Positions 1 through 11,537 are shown, counted from the stretch's first letter. The stretch: 64,000 nucleotides of DNA from Saprolegnia diclina VS20 (GCF_000281045.1 NW_008246082.1:441476-505475); one strand, 5' to 3'. A program made the numbers and translations. Notes: generated by a model from the sequence alone, not told the origin.

Positions 1-1361
1 CAGGCAGCGATGCGGTCGGCCGTGGTGCCAAAAGCCGCAAGCTCGGCGACCGCGGGAATCACATCGGGCTGCTGGGCCAAGGAGCTCTGGAGGCTTGGGA
101 TCTCGCCCAACCGCTTGGCTTGGTCGCGCTGCGCCAGTTCGTCCAAGTCCTACATCGCAGTCGAAACGCAATTCGATAGCCGTCGCAGGTACCGTCAGGT
201 CGTGAAATACGGGCCCGATGAGCGCCTGCAACAGCCGCAGCGTCCACTCAATGGCGGGCGTCGGCGCGTCGCTCGGCTCGACGTCGGCGTCATCCACCGC
301 GAGGGGTGCTGTCAGTAGCAGCGGGAAGAGCGCGGGAATGAACGGCGTTTGGCTCAAGAGGTACTGCGAGTTGACGTTGTCGTGGACCATGTGGTACAGC
401 ACTTGGAGGCAGTCGACCAAGACCGCACTGTCGACGCCGTGCCTACAACGTGCGACTTGATACCTTGATACATTTTAGACACTAGACAAACCCTTCGAGT
501 TCGAGGTCGACGATCTGGAACAAGCGAGCAAACCCGTCCTCAAAGGCGAGGAATTGCTGGATATGACGCTGGGCCATCGGGCTTTGGTTCGTAACGAGGT
601 GCAGCAGAATCTAGTCGGTCGGATGAGTCGCCACGATGCATAAAGAGTATTTACTTGGATGGCCGTGTCCCGAATGTGTTCACGCTTGTCCTCGACGACG
701 TCGAGCAGCAGCCGCAGCCTACGACGCCATGAAGACGGTCCTAGAGGCTAAGGATAAGCGTACCCTTCGTGGCAGTCGAGGATGTGGGACGCAAAGCTCT
801 GAACGTCGCCGTCTTGGACGCGCTTGATGAGCTGCACGGTCGGGCCTCGAATCCACGGCGACGGATCGGTCATGAGGTTGAGGATCTCGCGCAGCGCATT
901 CGGCTCTGCGTCGACACGCCTGTTAGTTGCGAAGGGACCCGAGACGTCGTACCGTTGAGAAGCAGCGTCGCATTGGCCGGTCGCATGGTCATGAGCGCCT
1001 GCATGAGCTCGAGCATCGCCTCCATGAGCTCCGTGTCGCGAGGGTCCGTCACGAGCGCGTTGAGCAACACGGGCAGCAATAGCGCGTGGTACTCGTCGAG
1101 GATCTCGGCCGTGTCCCAGAGCGCTTGAAGCTTGGTCAGTGACGCCTTGCGCTCCGCGAGCAACATGGCGTACTGGAAGCCCTCGATCGCGGTCGTGACG
1201 TCGGCCTTGGCCACGTGGCGCCGGCCCGAGGTCGGCGGCGTCGAGATGCGGGGCGGCGTCACGAGGCCCGTCAGCTCCGGCGGGCGCTTGGGCTCGGCGT
1301 CGTGGCGCGGTGGCAGGCCGTCCAGCGACGACTGCACAAACTTCTTCATGAGGTGCTGCAT
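1..1361 (-). CDS. USO1: Uso1/p115-like vesicle tethering factor, 5' part
   Basis: This is a partial gene that runs off the left edge. The ATG at 1361 opens MQHLMKKFVQSSLDG, followed by a Pro-rich stretch and then helical armadillo-like repeats. Conserved pieces of the Uso1/p115 head are readable in separate exons: SPWIRGPTVQLIKRVQDGD near 860-800, RLRLLLDVVEDKREHIRD near 715-665, and QRHIQQFLAFEDGFARLFQI near 570-500. The last matches the p115 segment where a cargo-binding helix is followed by a 'AFE.AFERL' motif. A further piece with VDCLQVLYHMVHDNVNSQYL lies near 430-370. Short introns ending in TAG separate the pieces. In other eukaryotes p115/Uso1 is a Golgi peripheral protein that tethers ER-derived COPII vesicles to the cis-Golgi ahead of SNARE pairing. 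The coiled-coil tail and acidic C-terminus lie outside the window. The gene is divergent from Dim1, whose ATG is 135 bp away. Family assignment is by motif memory, not alignment. Confidence 0.72.
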
Positions 1362-1448
1362 CCTCGTCGACGTCAGCGGCTTGGATCTACGCTCGCTTAC
1401 AAAGTACGCTCGTCGACCTATGCGCCAATCCGATCGTTGGATTTGTAA

Positions 1449-2685
<1,237 letters not shown>

Positions 2686-2731
2686 CCACAACAATAGAGA
2701 CCAACTTTGTCCATTCTAGTACCTGGACTAG

Positions 2732-3050
2732 CTAGCTCCAAATGGACGCGACCGCCGACTCGACGATGCCTTGAGCCAGTGCTTGGATCTCCTAGGACAT
2801 GGGTCGTGAAGGATCCAAAGACGACGAGAGAACGTGGATGATGTACATGGTCGCTGGTCGTGGCCGCCAAATCGCGGAGGACGCCGAGGGCGTCGTGCTT
2901 GAGGAGCACCTTGCAGACGACCGACGTCTTGCTCACGTCGCGCGTGTCGGGCGATTTGAAGTAGCGTAGGAGCTCGTCGATGGTGGCGAGGGGTTGGCGT
3001 AGCGCGGTCGCGTTCGGGCCCTCACGCCGCACAAGCTCTAACATTTCCAT
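2732..3050 (-). CDS. Small TFIIS N-terminal-like (LW/TND) helical protein
   Basis: The reading frame opens at ATG 3050 (MEMLELVRREG) and runs through LLRYFKSPDTRDVSKTSV, VCKVLLKHDALGVLRDLA and TTSDH. A short intron (GT just after the TTSDH codons, ending CCTAG) then joins IQALAQGIVESAVASIWS and a TAG at 2732-2734. The alternation of short helices, with a 'T.V...L.KH' segment followed by 'EI..LA..IV', resembles the TFIIS N-terminal domain, a four-helix docking module of transcription elongation factors. As read, the product is only about 87 residues, so an upstream exon may be missing; a TAG directly before the ATG is compatible with a 3' splice site. Function beyond fold class cannot be stated. 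The gene lies convergent to Dim1, with the two stops about 46 bp apart. Confidence 0.42.
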
Positions 3051-3179
3051 CCTACGTCTGCGCATCATGACGCTAGGAGCTACCGAGGATGGCCTTGACT
3101 TCGCACGCGCCGTCGCCATCGAGATCGGCCGCCGGAACCGCGTCGGCATGGTCCAGTCGATGCACGCTCGTGGCCTTGC

Positions 3180-3455
3180 CTACGCGAGTCCTCTCTTTCC
3201 TGCTCGCAGAGTCAAGTTGAACGTACGCACGGCGTCGATCTCGCGGTCGATTTCGCGCAGCGAGCAGCGGTGCTGGAGCGAATCGAGGTCGTCCAAGAGC
3301 GTGTGCGTGCTGCAGCCAGGCGGGTTGGGGTCGTGCGGACGCAGCACAACGAGCCACGTCAGCGTCGTCGCCACGACAAGGAGGCCCGCGCAGAGGACGC
3401 CCACGACGTGCGTCGCCGGCACGTCGGCCAGCGCCGCCTCCAACATCGCTTCCAT
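3180..3455 (-). CDS. Small single-pass membrane ORF
   Basis: A 91-codon frame from ATG 3455 begins MEAMLEAALADVPATH, continues with a hydrophobic segment, VVGVLCAGLLVVATTLTWLV (about residues 17-36), then a short proline-rich hinge and an amphipathic stretch, LLDDLDSLQHRCSLREID. Codon third positions are G/C-rich as in neighbouring genes. Its TM-then-heptad layout resembles the C-terminal tail of the FYVE-GRAM-VASt gene just upstream (TM, then LLRLHSRLDTLEE). It could therefore be a duplicated tail, an alternative last exon, or the first exon of the small helical gene downstream. The frame on the opposite strand is also open here. No family is recognised. Confidence 0.35.
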   Translation of the reverse strand: MEAMLEAALADVPATHVVGVLCAGLLVVATTLTWLVVLRPHDPNPPGCSTHTLLDDLDSLQHRCSLREIDREIDAVRTFNLTLRAGKRGLA

Positions 3456-3572
3456 CGGATCGACTGTTTCAGAACGATAGTAGATTCAGCTAGTTCGATA
3501 AACCTAGCCCTTGGGCCATACCAACAAACCAAGTACGAGGTTATGTAGACAGTGTCAAGTCTCTAGAGATCA

Positions 3573-6361
3573 CTAGTGGCGGACGACGGCCTCGAGCGCG
3601 CGAAGGACGCTGTGCACCTACGCCGACTGTCACCACATTTGCCATAAACCAAGTGTCGACTACCAGCTCGGTGGGGCACGTCGCACTGGCTTGCGCGACC
3701 AGCGTCTCTTCCAGCGTGTCGAGCCGGCTATGCAGCCGCAGTAGCGAGGTGTGTACGGCGCGGAGGCAGTAGAGCGTGTAGAGCACGAGAAGCCCGAGTA
3801 CAATCATTGGGAGCGGCGAGGCCCTCGGCGATGCGACCTGCGTCGGTGCGGCTTTCTCCACCGGCGCCATCTCCTCTGCCGCCACGCAACTCGTGCTACG
3901 ACTTGTGCTAGAGTTGCTGTCTGTCGGCTAGCCAATTTGGCACGTGAGGGTGCGCGGTGGAGTTGACGTGGGAGCAAGTACGTACCATGTCCGACGTGGG
4001 CGAGGCCACGGGCGGAGCAGTCGAGCCGGACGCGGCTTGTCGTAGCGCCGTATTGCCATGGCTGGCCCTATTTTTTGAGAAAAATAGTCGAAAATGCGTG
4101 CGAACGCAGGATCGAACCAGGTCTCGAACGCTTCCTTCGACTCGGAAATGGTCGACGAGACGATTTGAGACTTGAACCACGTCGACTTGAGAAAGTGGAT
4201 CACGAGGCCCACTTGAGCGTGCGTGAACTTCTTGCCGTCCCGCGTAAAGACCCAGCGCGTCTCAATCTCAAAGTAATCTGAAAACGGAATTTTGTTCATG
4301 CGCAGCACGTCGGCGATAATGAGGCGGCTCCAGCTCTTCCCGTCCCCTAGTCGCCGTGCGTCTAGTATACCGTTCAGAGGCAGCGAGCGTACCTTGATGG
4401 CGGTACAGCTGGTGGCGCACGCACTCGGCGTACGGGGGCAGTCCCGGGAAGGACACTTTGGGCGGGTGCTTGGACTCGACGCGGCGGTAGTGCGTAAACG
4501 TCTCGGTCGAGATCTTGAAGCCCGACGTAACCTCTTTCGGTGTGTCGGACGTCAAGAGCTGCCACCCTAATTTGAAGATTGGGAAAAGTATCAGGGTATC
4601 AAGCGGCGTACCGCCAACGCTGATATCAATGTCTTTGGTCGACACCATCACGTTGGAGTAAAACGTTTGGCCGAGACCGTTGGCGAAGAGCGTGTCAAAG
4701 ACGTCATGGACGTTGCCTGGCATTTCGCAGTCGAGAACGCCTGTCATGCCCACTAAACAAAAAGAAATAAAAAGAAATAAAAAACAAATCGGCGAGGATC
4801 GAAGTGCGTACAAAGGGCTTCGTCGGGGGCGAGCGGTACGAAATCGTCGTCGTCGCCGTTCTTGGGGCTCGTCACGTTGCTACAGAGCGTTCGTATTCGA
4901 GCGGATACAAACTGGCAAGTGACGCACCTTGGCTTCTTTGTGAGCTTCATCGACTTGCGGCGCTGGGATGCCATCTCCTTGAGCGCTTCCGGACTCACAT
5001 CGCTGTCTACAGTACAAAATAGAGTGCCATCGTCATCGCATGTACGGCGGCGAACCCCGGCTCTGTTGCTGGCGGTGGGCCAAAATGAGCTGGTCGAGAC
5101 GCACAAAGCACATGTCCCTACGAGACGCTTACGTCCAAACTAAACACGATAGGGTAGCGTACCGGAGGCCGTTGAACTCGGCAAAGAACCATGTTTTGTC
5201 CTTGGTTTTGAGCTGGAGGGCATTGATAAAGTAGAATTCGGGTTTGACGACGGCCGTAATGTCGGAATACGAGATCAAAATCGGTGTTTCCGACGACCGA
5301 TAAGCCTAGTGCATAACTTTAATAGCAGTCGCCAGTCACTGACGTTGTACCGCAAACGCCACGTAGTCGCGCGTCAAGAACAAGTGCCCGTAGAAAGGCC
5401 GAATCTCGGGAAAGTAGCAGCACGTAAAGATAACGACTGGCGACTAAATAATACCAACACATTCTGGCTTCCGCAAGCGCCGAATATCAAGGTATCAAGA
5501 ACCTGCGCGTCGGGCAACTCAAACTTGGCGAGAAAGTCCGACTGCGTCATGGGCGATAGGCCGTTCCACGTCGCGTGGGGCGTCTGCGCCTGCGCTTGAA
5601 ACTCGCGAATGCGCACGCAGCAGCAGTCACAGACGCGAAATTCGCCCTTGTGCGTCTACAGCCACGATGAGTCGTCGTCGTCACGGTGTGTATAAAGAGC
5701 AACGAGCGCTTCAAAGGGCACGACCGACGTCTTGGACGAGCACGCTTGGCAGAACGTACCGCCGCAGTTGCGGCAGTGGTGGCGGCTCTTCCCGAGGAGC
5801 GTACCGACCTCCTCTATGCACATGCCATCGATACTACGACACTCGATGTTGAAGCCGCACCTTTGCAGTTTTCGCAGATCGTGAGGTTGGCAAAGGCAGG
5901 CGGCAGCAGCGGTGGGCTAAAGAAGACGCTCGTGCCAACGTTGCCATGCAGCCTATCGCGACGAAAAGTTGCGTGTGCGACCATGGCGGCGGTGGCTCGT
6001 AGTAGTACCCGATATCGGCCGACGCCTTGCGCTCGCTGGGTGTGGTCGGGAGCGGTGGCCCGGCCGGGCGCGCGATCGCCATGATAGAAGCGGCAAGGTT
6101 GTTGATGCTCGTCTTCATCGCAGGCGGCATGGTTGCAATCGGTGGCGGCGATGATCGTGGCCCGATCTCGGGCGACGACGACGACCGGGGCATGCTCTCG
6201 TGCTTGGGCGAGCCACTGTGGCCTTCCGAGTCCGAGACTGCATGGACGTCCTCGTCGTTCTCGTCGTTCTCCGAGTCGTCGTCGTCGAAGCTCGCGTTGT
6301 GGTCCTCGCTGTGCATGAGCGTGCGCTCGTCGGCTTGCGGTAGACGCTTCGGGACCTCCAT
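3573..6361 (-). CDS. FYVE-GRAM-VASt membrane-anchored lipid-transfer protein
   Basis: This is a multi-exon gene starting at ATG 6361 (MEVPKRLPQADERT). The N-terminal ~120 residues are acidic and Ser/Pro-rich, hence disordered. A FYVE-type zinc finger follows near 5880-5600, with the signature RHHCRNCGGTFCQACSSK and a trailing FRVCDCCCVRIREF. A GRAM-type PH fold comes next (PFYGHLFLTRDYVAFAV near 5390-5350, then PILISYSDITAVVKPEFYF near 5280-5230). A VASt/StAR-like domain begins at MPGNVHDVFDTLFANG (about 4727) and ends with LVIHFLKSTWFKSQIVSS and FDYFSQK (about 4080). One transmembrane segment follows (LPMIVLGLLVLYTLYCL, about 3810-3760), with a short coiled coil and the end LRALEAVVRH at 3573. 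GRAM-VASt-TM is the plan of the Lam/Ltc and GRAMD1/Aster sterol carriers, which are anchored in the ER at contact sites. The added FYVE finger predicts PI3P or endosome binding. Exon joins were inferred by eye. Confidence 0.8.
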
Positions 6362-6786
6362 TACTGCAGCTTCTCCCAATGCGAAAATGCAGCCTTGAAG
6401 TTGCCGTTGGACTCGCGTGGCATTCTATTACTTGGTGTTTGTATGCAATATAAAACGAACGCGAATGATCAGGTTAAAATCGTGGCGGCTTGACACAGAG
6501 ACACGATGGACCCATGCTTGCGCGACCCCAAGGGCGGCAGCAATCATCGACGTCCTCCATCGTCGTCGCCATGTCCGAGAAGCGCCATGGACGGCGATCG
6601 AGGTGCGTTAACAGATGAGAGTGCTTGCATGCAGCTGCCGGTTGGATCTTCTTTCTGGCTTCTTGGGAAGTACCCGTCGAGAGTAGTCGTCGTGGTACCT
6701 GCGATCAAAATGAAGCGGTCTCTACGGTGCATATATATGTATCTCGGGTCTACGTCTACGTCTACTAGCGTGCGGCGAAGGATGCT
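6362..6786. other. Intergenic, no gene seen
   Basis: This is the spacer between the start of the FYVE-GRAM-VASt gene and the end of the TCAIM-like gene, both on the minus strand. Open frames here lack domain features and have no sustained codon bias. It should hold the promoter of the minus-strand gene starting at 6361. A short ACGTCT repeat (three to four copies) lies near 6750-6765. Confidence 0.5.
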
Positions 6787-7770
6787 CTACTCGTCCTTCT
6801 TGGCCGCCGCCTCCTTTTCGGCAGCCTCCTCGGCGAGCTGCTGCTCCATGAGGTCCTTGACCTTGGCGTCGGCCGTGAGCGCGTGCATGAGAATGCGCTG
6901 GACGATCATCGCCGAGCCGACGTCGAGACCGGCCGAGAGCTCGGCAAAGTCGCGCTCGCCTTCCCAGATCTGGTGCGTCGCGTCCACAATCTTGTAGCCG
7001 CCACGGCGCTCGAGCTCGTTGAGGCCGTTGATGTGGCCGTCTTCGCCGTCTTCCTTGGTGTACAGGTCGTAGATCTCGGCGTACTCTTCGTGGTGCGCCA
7101 TGTACGGCACCGCGGCGACGATCTCAAAGATATCGTTGAGCTCTTCCAGTACACGCTCGATGGACGTGTCGTTCTCCGGCGTCGAGCGCGGCGTCTCGAC
7201 AAAGGCCGGCGCGACCGGCTCGGGCGCAGGCTTGGCGACCGGCGCGTCCGTGTCGTACTGTTCGTTCGAGTTGACCTTATGGTCCGTCGTGAGGCCCCAG
7301 CTGCCCTTACTCCACTCAAACACGCGCGGCCAGCCGCACTCTTCAAAGAACGACCCGAGCTGCGTCTCCATGAGCGTCACGCACGAGCCGCCGGTCGTCT
7401 TGAGGTTGAGTGTCACCTTCTTAAACTCACCCGAGACGGGCGTCGTGAGGTAGAAGGGCAGGCTGAGCTTCTTCGCCGGCGGGAACTCACCGCTCGTGTT
7501 CTCAACCGCATCCAGAATGCCCATGAGCTCCTTGTACGACTCGGTGTTGGAATGCTGCTCGGCGGGAAACTGGCCAAACAAGTCGGGGTGCGTACGCATG
7601 TACAGCTTGCGCAAGGTTTCCTTGAGCGGCGGGATGCGCTCGGCCTTCTTCTTGCTGTCGCGGAGGGCCTTGCGGCGCATGGCGCGCTCGCTCATCTTGG
7701 CCATGCCCCGGATCGGCATGGCCGGGGCGACAAACGTGGTCAGGCGCTGGAGCAACGACGACATCGACAT
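6787..7770 (-). CDS. TCAIM/DUF4460-like mitochondrial protein
   Basis: This is a single uninterrupted 327-codon frame. The N-terminus (MSMSSLLQRLTTFVAPAMPI, then RGMAKMSERAMRRKALRDSK) is basic and resembles a mitochondrial presequence. Residues 50-110 hold ETLRKLYMRTHPDLFGQFPA and NTESYKELMGILD, a J-domain-like 'HPDLF' helix pair typical of the DUF4460 region at the start of T-cell activation inhibitor, mitochondrial (TCAIM). A beta-rich part follows (LPFYLTTPVSGEFKKVTLNL), then a Pro-rich linker and a helical C-terminal half ending in a Lys/Glu/Ala-rich tail. The family is conserved in eukaryotes but its biochemical role is poorly defined. A TCCGGATA element lies 45 bp upstream of the ATG. 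Assignment rests on the HPDLF helix and the overall plan; the C-terminal half was not recognised. Confidence 0.68.
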   Translation of the reverse strand: MSMSSLLQRLTTFVAPAMPIRGMAKMSERAMRRKALRDSKKKAERIPPLKETLRKLYMRTHPDLFGQFPAEQHSNTESYKELMGILDAVENTSGEFPPAKKLSLPFYLTTPVSGEFKKVTLNLKTTGGSCVTLMETQLGSFFEECGWPRVFEWSKGSWGLTTDHKVNSNEQYDTDAPVAKPAPEPVAPAFVETPRSTPENDTSIERVLEELNDIFEIVAAVPYMAHHEEYAEIYDLYTKEDGEDGHINGLNELERRGGYKIVDATHQIWEGERDFAELSAGLDVGSAMIVQRILMHALTADAKVKDLMEQQLAEEAAEKEAAAKKDE

Positions 7771-8728
7771 GGTTGGATCGCTTGCAATTTGCTTGGATGG
7801 CCAGTCAACGACTCATCCGGATACGCCCTGAAACTCAATGCCAAAGTCCGTTGAGTTGAGCTTTCGGATACGCCGTCGAGCGGACGTGCCAATCGGCAAC
7901 CTCGGAATTTTGGCATTGGATTCGGCGATAAAAAAACATCGACTAACGAAACGAGCGACTAAAGTTGACGTCGCCACGTCGGCGGTGCCCACTGCTGACG
8001 ACCGCCTTTGTGCGCGTGCCGCCTCTATGCAAACAAGTACGATCGAGCAGTTTAGTACACTGTAGTTGTCCCAAGCGACTAGAACAATGAGGTCAGCGTC
8101 GTCAGCCTCAATGTTTCTTCGACTATTCCAGAAGTACAGGCAGGCGTCCAGAGCCGCGAACCCCAGACGCCAGTCGCGGGCACAGAGCCAAGCCACTTGC
8201 ATTTGGCTCGCGAAGTAATCGCCTTTCAAAGGCGCGACACGACTTGCGTCGACGAAACCGTACAACTGCGACGTGAGCCCTTCTTTACCTACCCGCGCTG
8301 TCGCTGGCGACGGAGGGGTTGTCTTCGTCTGTCTTCAAAGAGTCGTCGTCGGTGGCCTGCAGCTGCCCCCCCCCGCGGTGTCACGAACCTGTACCGTTTG
8401 GGGACCAATCAGTGCAGTTGGCGCAACCGCGAGGCCCGGCGGCTTCGCCGCCACAAGGGCGCCAAGATGCTACACGGGCAGGCGAGGCTAGAAGGTTGGA
8501 GGCTGGACAGCAAGAAGACACGATGAAAGTAGTAGAAAGGAGTTGACATTAAGGGGGTCTCCTATTCCTGTTGTAGGAAGCCTCGAGGCGATATAAAATT
8601 AAGAAATAAATAACTAGTCACAATATGTACGGCGAGCTTGAGAGAAGGCATTCGCGTCCATGTCTTCAATATTCGCGGGCAACGCGCGTGAGGTTGCCGC
8701 AGTGAATCGGTTCGGTTGGATGTCCAGC
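7771..8728. other. Intergenic, no convincing gene
   Basis: About 960 bp lie between the start of the TCAIM-like gene and the end of the AN1 gene. The region holds the promoter-type motif at 7815-7823, a degenerate copy at 7862-7870, and a poly-C run near 8366-8375. A minus-strand frame over 7813-8265 lacks a sensible ATG and overlaps the motif, so I do not call it. The AT-rich stretch 8590-8625 may hold the 3' end of the AN1 gene. Confidence 0.5.
7815..7823. promoter_or_regulatory. ATCCGGATA promoter-type motif
   Basis: A palindromic ATCCGGATA lies 45 bp upstream of the ATG at 7770 (minus strand). It is one of a set of near-identical sites upstream of many genes in this window. Confidence 0.5.
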
Positions 8729-9241
8729 TTAGACACGCACGAGCTTGGTCGAGCGGAACGGCTGGTTGAGCAGCTCGAGCTTGCGCTTGCCATCGCGCTT
8801 GTAGTCGAACGAGCAGTTGTGCATTTCAGGGTACCGGTGGCTGTGGCAAAACGTGTACCCGCACTTGCACGAGATGGGCGCGAGCGCGAGGCGGCTACGG
8901 CACGTCCAGCACTTGCGCTTGTTGGCCTGGTGCGGCGTCGTCGCCTTCTTCGCCTCGACAACAACGCTCGGCGTCACGACGGGCTCGTTCATGCGCACAT
9001 GGAGGCGCGGCAGCACCTCGTCGTAGCCGTAGAAAGGTTTGTCGGCGCTCAGGGCGTCGAGCATCCAGCGGTCGTCACGCTTGGGGTCGACACCGGGCGC
9101 CTCCATCGAGCCGACGTCAAGGCGCAGGCCCGTGGCCGCGAGCTCGCGCTTCTTCTCTTCGCCATCCACGTAGACGCGGAGCACTTCGAAGAGCAGGTCC
9201 CTGTCCATCGCCGGGTATATCGGCGGCGGCGGCTGCTTCAT
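8729..9241 (-). CDS. AN1-type zinc-finger protein
   Basis: The frame reads from ATG 9241 (MKQPPPPIYPAMDRDLLFEV) to a stop at 8729, about 170 residues. A helical N-terminal half (VLRVYVDGEEKKRELAATG) leads to a C-terminal AN1 finger. The finger reads CWTCRSRLALAPISCKCGYT, then FCHSHRYPEMHNCSFDYKRD, and a basic end FRSTKLVRV. All zinc ligands of the AN1 family (C-x2-C, C-x-C, C-x4-H, H-x-C) are present, as is the diagnostic FC..HR.PE.H.C..DYK string. Longer forms upstream (ATG 9301, or a frame open to 9391) overlap the promoter motif at 9312-9320, which supports the start at 9241. AN1 proteins such as ZFAND/SAP act in ubiquitin-proteasome stress responses, but there is no A20 finger here, so the exact role is open. 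Confidence 0.82.
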   Translation of the reverse strand: MKQPPPPIYPAMDRDLLFEVLRVYVDGEEKKRELAATGLRLDVGSMEAPGVDPKRDDRWMLDALSADKPFYGYDEVLPRLHVRMNEPVVTPSVVVEAKKATTPHQANKRKCWTCRSRLALAPISCKCGYTFCHSHRYPEMHNCSFDYKRDGKRKLELLNQPFRSTKLVRV

Positions 9242-9311
9242 AGTTGAGTCGGCGGGCGTTCTTTGTGTGTGGGATTTCACAACTGACTGCAAGTTGAAAC
9301 TAGATCGCAGC

Positions 9312-9320
9312 ATCCGGATA
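9312..9320. promoter_or_regulatory. ATCCGGATA promoter-type motif (AN1 gene)
   Basis: An exact ATCCGGATA lies 71 bp upstream of the AN1 gene's ATG at 9241, at the typical distance seen for this motif in the window. Confidence 0.5.
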
Positions 9321-9435
9321 AACCCCGTGAAGTCTCGTATTCGATTTTTCAATTGACTTCCGAACGAAGAAAGAAGAAAACGCGCGGTCATTGGTGCCGA
9401 GCTTGAAGTTACTCACAGAAACGGCCGGCGCGCAT

Positions 9436-9505
9436 TATCCGGATAGCCCCGCGGATTCGCTCCTGCGCGCGTGACAGATGCCTGGAGAGTGGTATTATCC
9501 GGATA
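9436..9505. promoter_or_regulatory. Pair of exact TATCCGGATA palindromes
   Basis: Two perfect 10-bp palindromes, TATCCGGATA, lie at 9436-9445 and 9496-9505, with 50 bp between them. They sit 190-260 bp upstream of the AN1 ATG and just ahead of a possible plus-strand ATG at 9530. Confidence 0.5.
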
Positions 9506-10461
9506 CGAGTCATTCGGCGCGAACGAAGATGACACGCATCATCGCCTGCTGGCCATCAGTTCGTGGTCGTGCGGCCCGTGGCCATCGCTTCGGCCATCAT
9601 CGTGCTTGGTACAGTGCGACACGAACTCAGGTGTGCGTACTTTTCGGGCCCGTTCGCATAGTATGCTAGTTAGCGCCTTGTGCTCGGCCTCGCCGACGAC
9701 GCGCCCAAGAAGACACGTCAAACGACGGAAGAGTCGGAGCCCGCAACTGCGCGCTGGCGCCAGCAAGAATGAAGGTGCGCGAGACATATGCCAAGCGCGA
9801 AAATGGTCGACTGCGACGAGGGCTCCTCTCGACAAAGACGACGGCGCTGTTCGTGGCGCGGGACCTTCATCGATGCGAATGGACGTACACCCGAACGAAG
9901 TGAGTGGCGCGCACGGCGTGGACTTCGCATATACCCCTGTCGCACTGACGCCACCTGTTCCCACATGAACTTTACAAGGTGCACTTTCCGCCGCCGTGTC
10001 GTATCCGGATGACTGGCGTTATCCTGCATTGATTGCGCACCGACCGACGGCTTCGGCGCCGTCGCGATTGCCGCAGCTCAGCGCCCGTCAACCAGACTCT
10101 TCTACTGTACGTATCGGACGCATCATGAGTCCATTAAATCGTCTTGTGGCGTGCAGTATGACGATGGAGAAGCGTCTTCCTCGACAGCCTCAATGCGGCC
10201 ATTGTGCTCGGAAAGGGCGCCGCAAAGGGCGCTGATCATGGGGGTTGCAGCGTCCCACCAACATGAAGGCGAAAACGAACGAAGAAATATTACGAAATAT
10301 ATTCTTTTTTGCATTTTATTTTGTGCGGTTTCCAGAAGGAAAAAGCACCGAAGCTGCCTCGAATAAAATAAAGTATACAAAACGGAGGTAGTTTGGTCGG
10401 CCCGTTCGGAGAAAGAAGAGGCCAGTCCCACACGCCCTCCGTCGTCTTCTGCTGGTAGACC

Positions 10462-11436
10462 ATGACGACGACCGACAGCGCGACCAAGATCGCCGAGGCC
10501 CAAGGCCTCTTCGCCCGCGTCGTCAAGGCCGAGATGGACATGCTCCTCGAGACGGACATCCCGCGGGAGGTCGCGGTCAAGATCCTGCTCCAGCGCATCG
10601 TCGAGGAGATGGTCGAGCCCACGGATGCCGAGGTCCGCAAGGTCATGGGACAGTTCCGCATCAACCGCGACGATGCGATCCGCGCGCTCATCGTCAAGCA
10701 AGAGCTTGGCCGACTCAAGCAGCGCGGCCTCGACTCGCTCGCGGCGATCGAGGAGCTCACGCTCAAAATGCAGCGACTCCTGCCGCTGGCCCCGGTCGTC
10801 GCGCACGACGACAATGACGTGAAAGAAGACATTGATCACGACATGCTCGCGACGGCGCCCGTAGCGTCGCCAACCGACGCCGAAAACGAGACGGGCGCCC
10901 ATCCGTCGCTAGTGTTCCATGCGGTCGACGCGTGCCCGTCGCCGGACAGTGCCCAGCACAAGCGCAAGAAGAGCCTGTCACCCCGCCCTGTCTCGTCCAC
11001 TGCCCGCGTCGCTAGCCCCGAGCACGAGACGGAGGCATGTGCATCTCCGTCTTGGCGTGAAGCGTCTCTCTGCCAACAGATTGGTAACGTGCGCATCTCG
11101 TCGACCTCTCCGTCCAAGGAATCCGAGTCGACTGCTGCAGCGATTGTCGACAGCCCGCTCGTCAAGGTATCGCGAAAGCGTCGCATGCCCACAGACGCAG
11201 ACGTTGACCACCGGTCGTCGAGCGGGAAAGGTCGTTTCGGCAAGAGCAAAAAGGCGCGGCTCGACGTTGACAGTAAGCTCAAGGCCCAGGTCGAGAGCAA
11301 GCTCAAGGCGCAAGCCGGCGATGCGTTTGTCCTTGTCAAGACACCAACCAAGGCGCTAAAGCGGTCGCGGCCCAAAGAAGCCGCGACCACCGACGCACCG
11401 TACTGCGCCAAGAAGGCCCGATCCGAAGCGTCCTAG
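10462..11436 (+). CDS. Basic, probably nuclear protein; family unknown
   Basis: This is an intronless 324-codon frame. The first ~110 residues are predicted helical (EMDMLLETDIPREVAVKILL, RINRDDAIRALIVKQELGRL) and have the feel of a small helical interaction domain. The rest is disordered, Ser/Pro-rich, and carries several basic clusters that look like nuclear localisation signals (KRKKS, RKRRM, KSKKAR, LKRSRPK). A short internal repeat, SKLKAQ, occurs twice near residue 275. Codon use matches the neighbouring genes, so the frame is very likely real. No catalytic motif or known domain is recognised, and the role is unknown. Its 3' end converges with the gene ending at 11538, leaving about 100 bp. 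Confidence 0.62.
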   Translation: MTTTDSATKIAEAQGLFARVVKAEMDMLLETDIPREVAVKILLQRIVEEMVEPTDAEVRKVMGQFRINRDDAIRALIVKQELGRLKQRGLDSLAAIEELTLKMQRLLPLAPVVAHDDNDVKEDIDHDMLATAPVASPTDAENETGAHPSLVFHAVDACPSPDSAQHKRKKSLSPRPVSSTARVASPEHETEACASPSWREASLCQQIGNVRISSTSPSKESESTAAAIVDSPLVKVSRKRRMPTDADVDHRSSSGKGRFGKSKKARLDVDSKLKAQVESKLKAQAGDAFVLVKTPTKALKRSRPKEAATTDAPYCAKKARSEAS

Positions 11437-11537
11437 TCGAATAAGGCGTGTCCCTATGTGTTTGCTAACTTTATATATATTAAGATACCGTCGTGCTCGA
11501 CTCTCGACGACAGCTATGACAACATGTACACATACGG

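Larger units (their letters stand above)
9242..10461. other. Intergenic with clustered TCCGGATA motifs
   Basis: This 1.2-kb divergent spacer lies between the AN1 gene and the gene at 10462. It contains five copies of the motif (9312-9320, 9436-9445, 9496-9505, 10002-10010, and a weaker match near 10020). Several overlapping frames are open between 9470 and 9970 on both strands, but none shows a domain or a convincing splice structure. The two sites at 9436 and 9496 could serve an unrecognised plus-strand gene with an ATG at 9530. An AT-rich run lies at 10280-10380. Confidence 0.45.

Noticed and set aside
7813-8265. Minus-strand frame upstream of the TCAIM-like gene
   Set aside because: It opens on TTG rather than ATG, has no domain, weak codon bias, and overlaps a promoter-type motif.
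9471-9968. Open frames on both strands in the AN1/10462 spacer
   Set aside because: Three frames are open at once, as expected in GC-rich sequence; none shows a domain or consistent splicing, though an unrecognised gene cannot be excluded.
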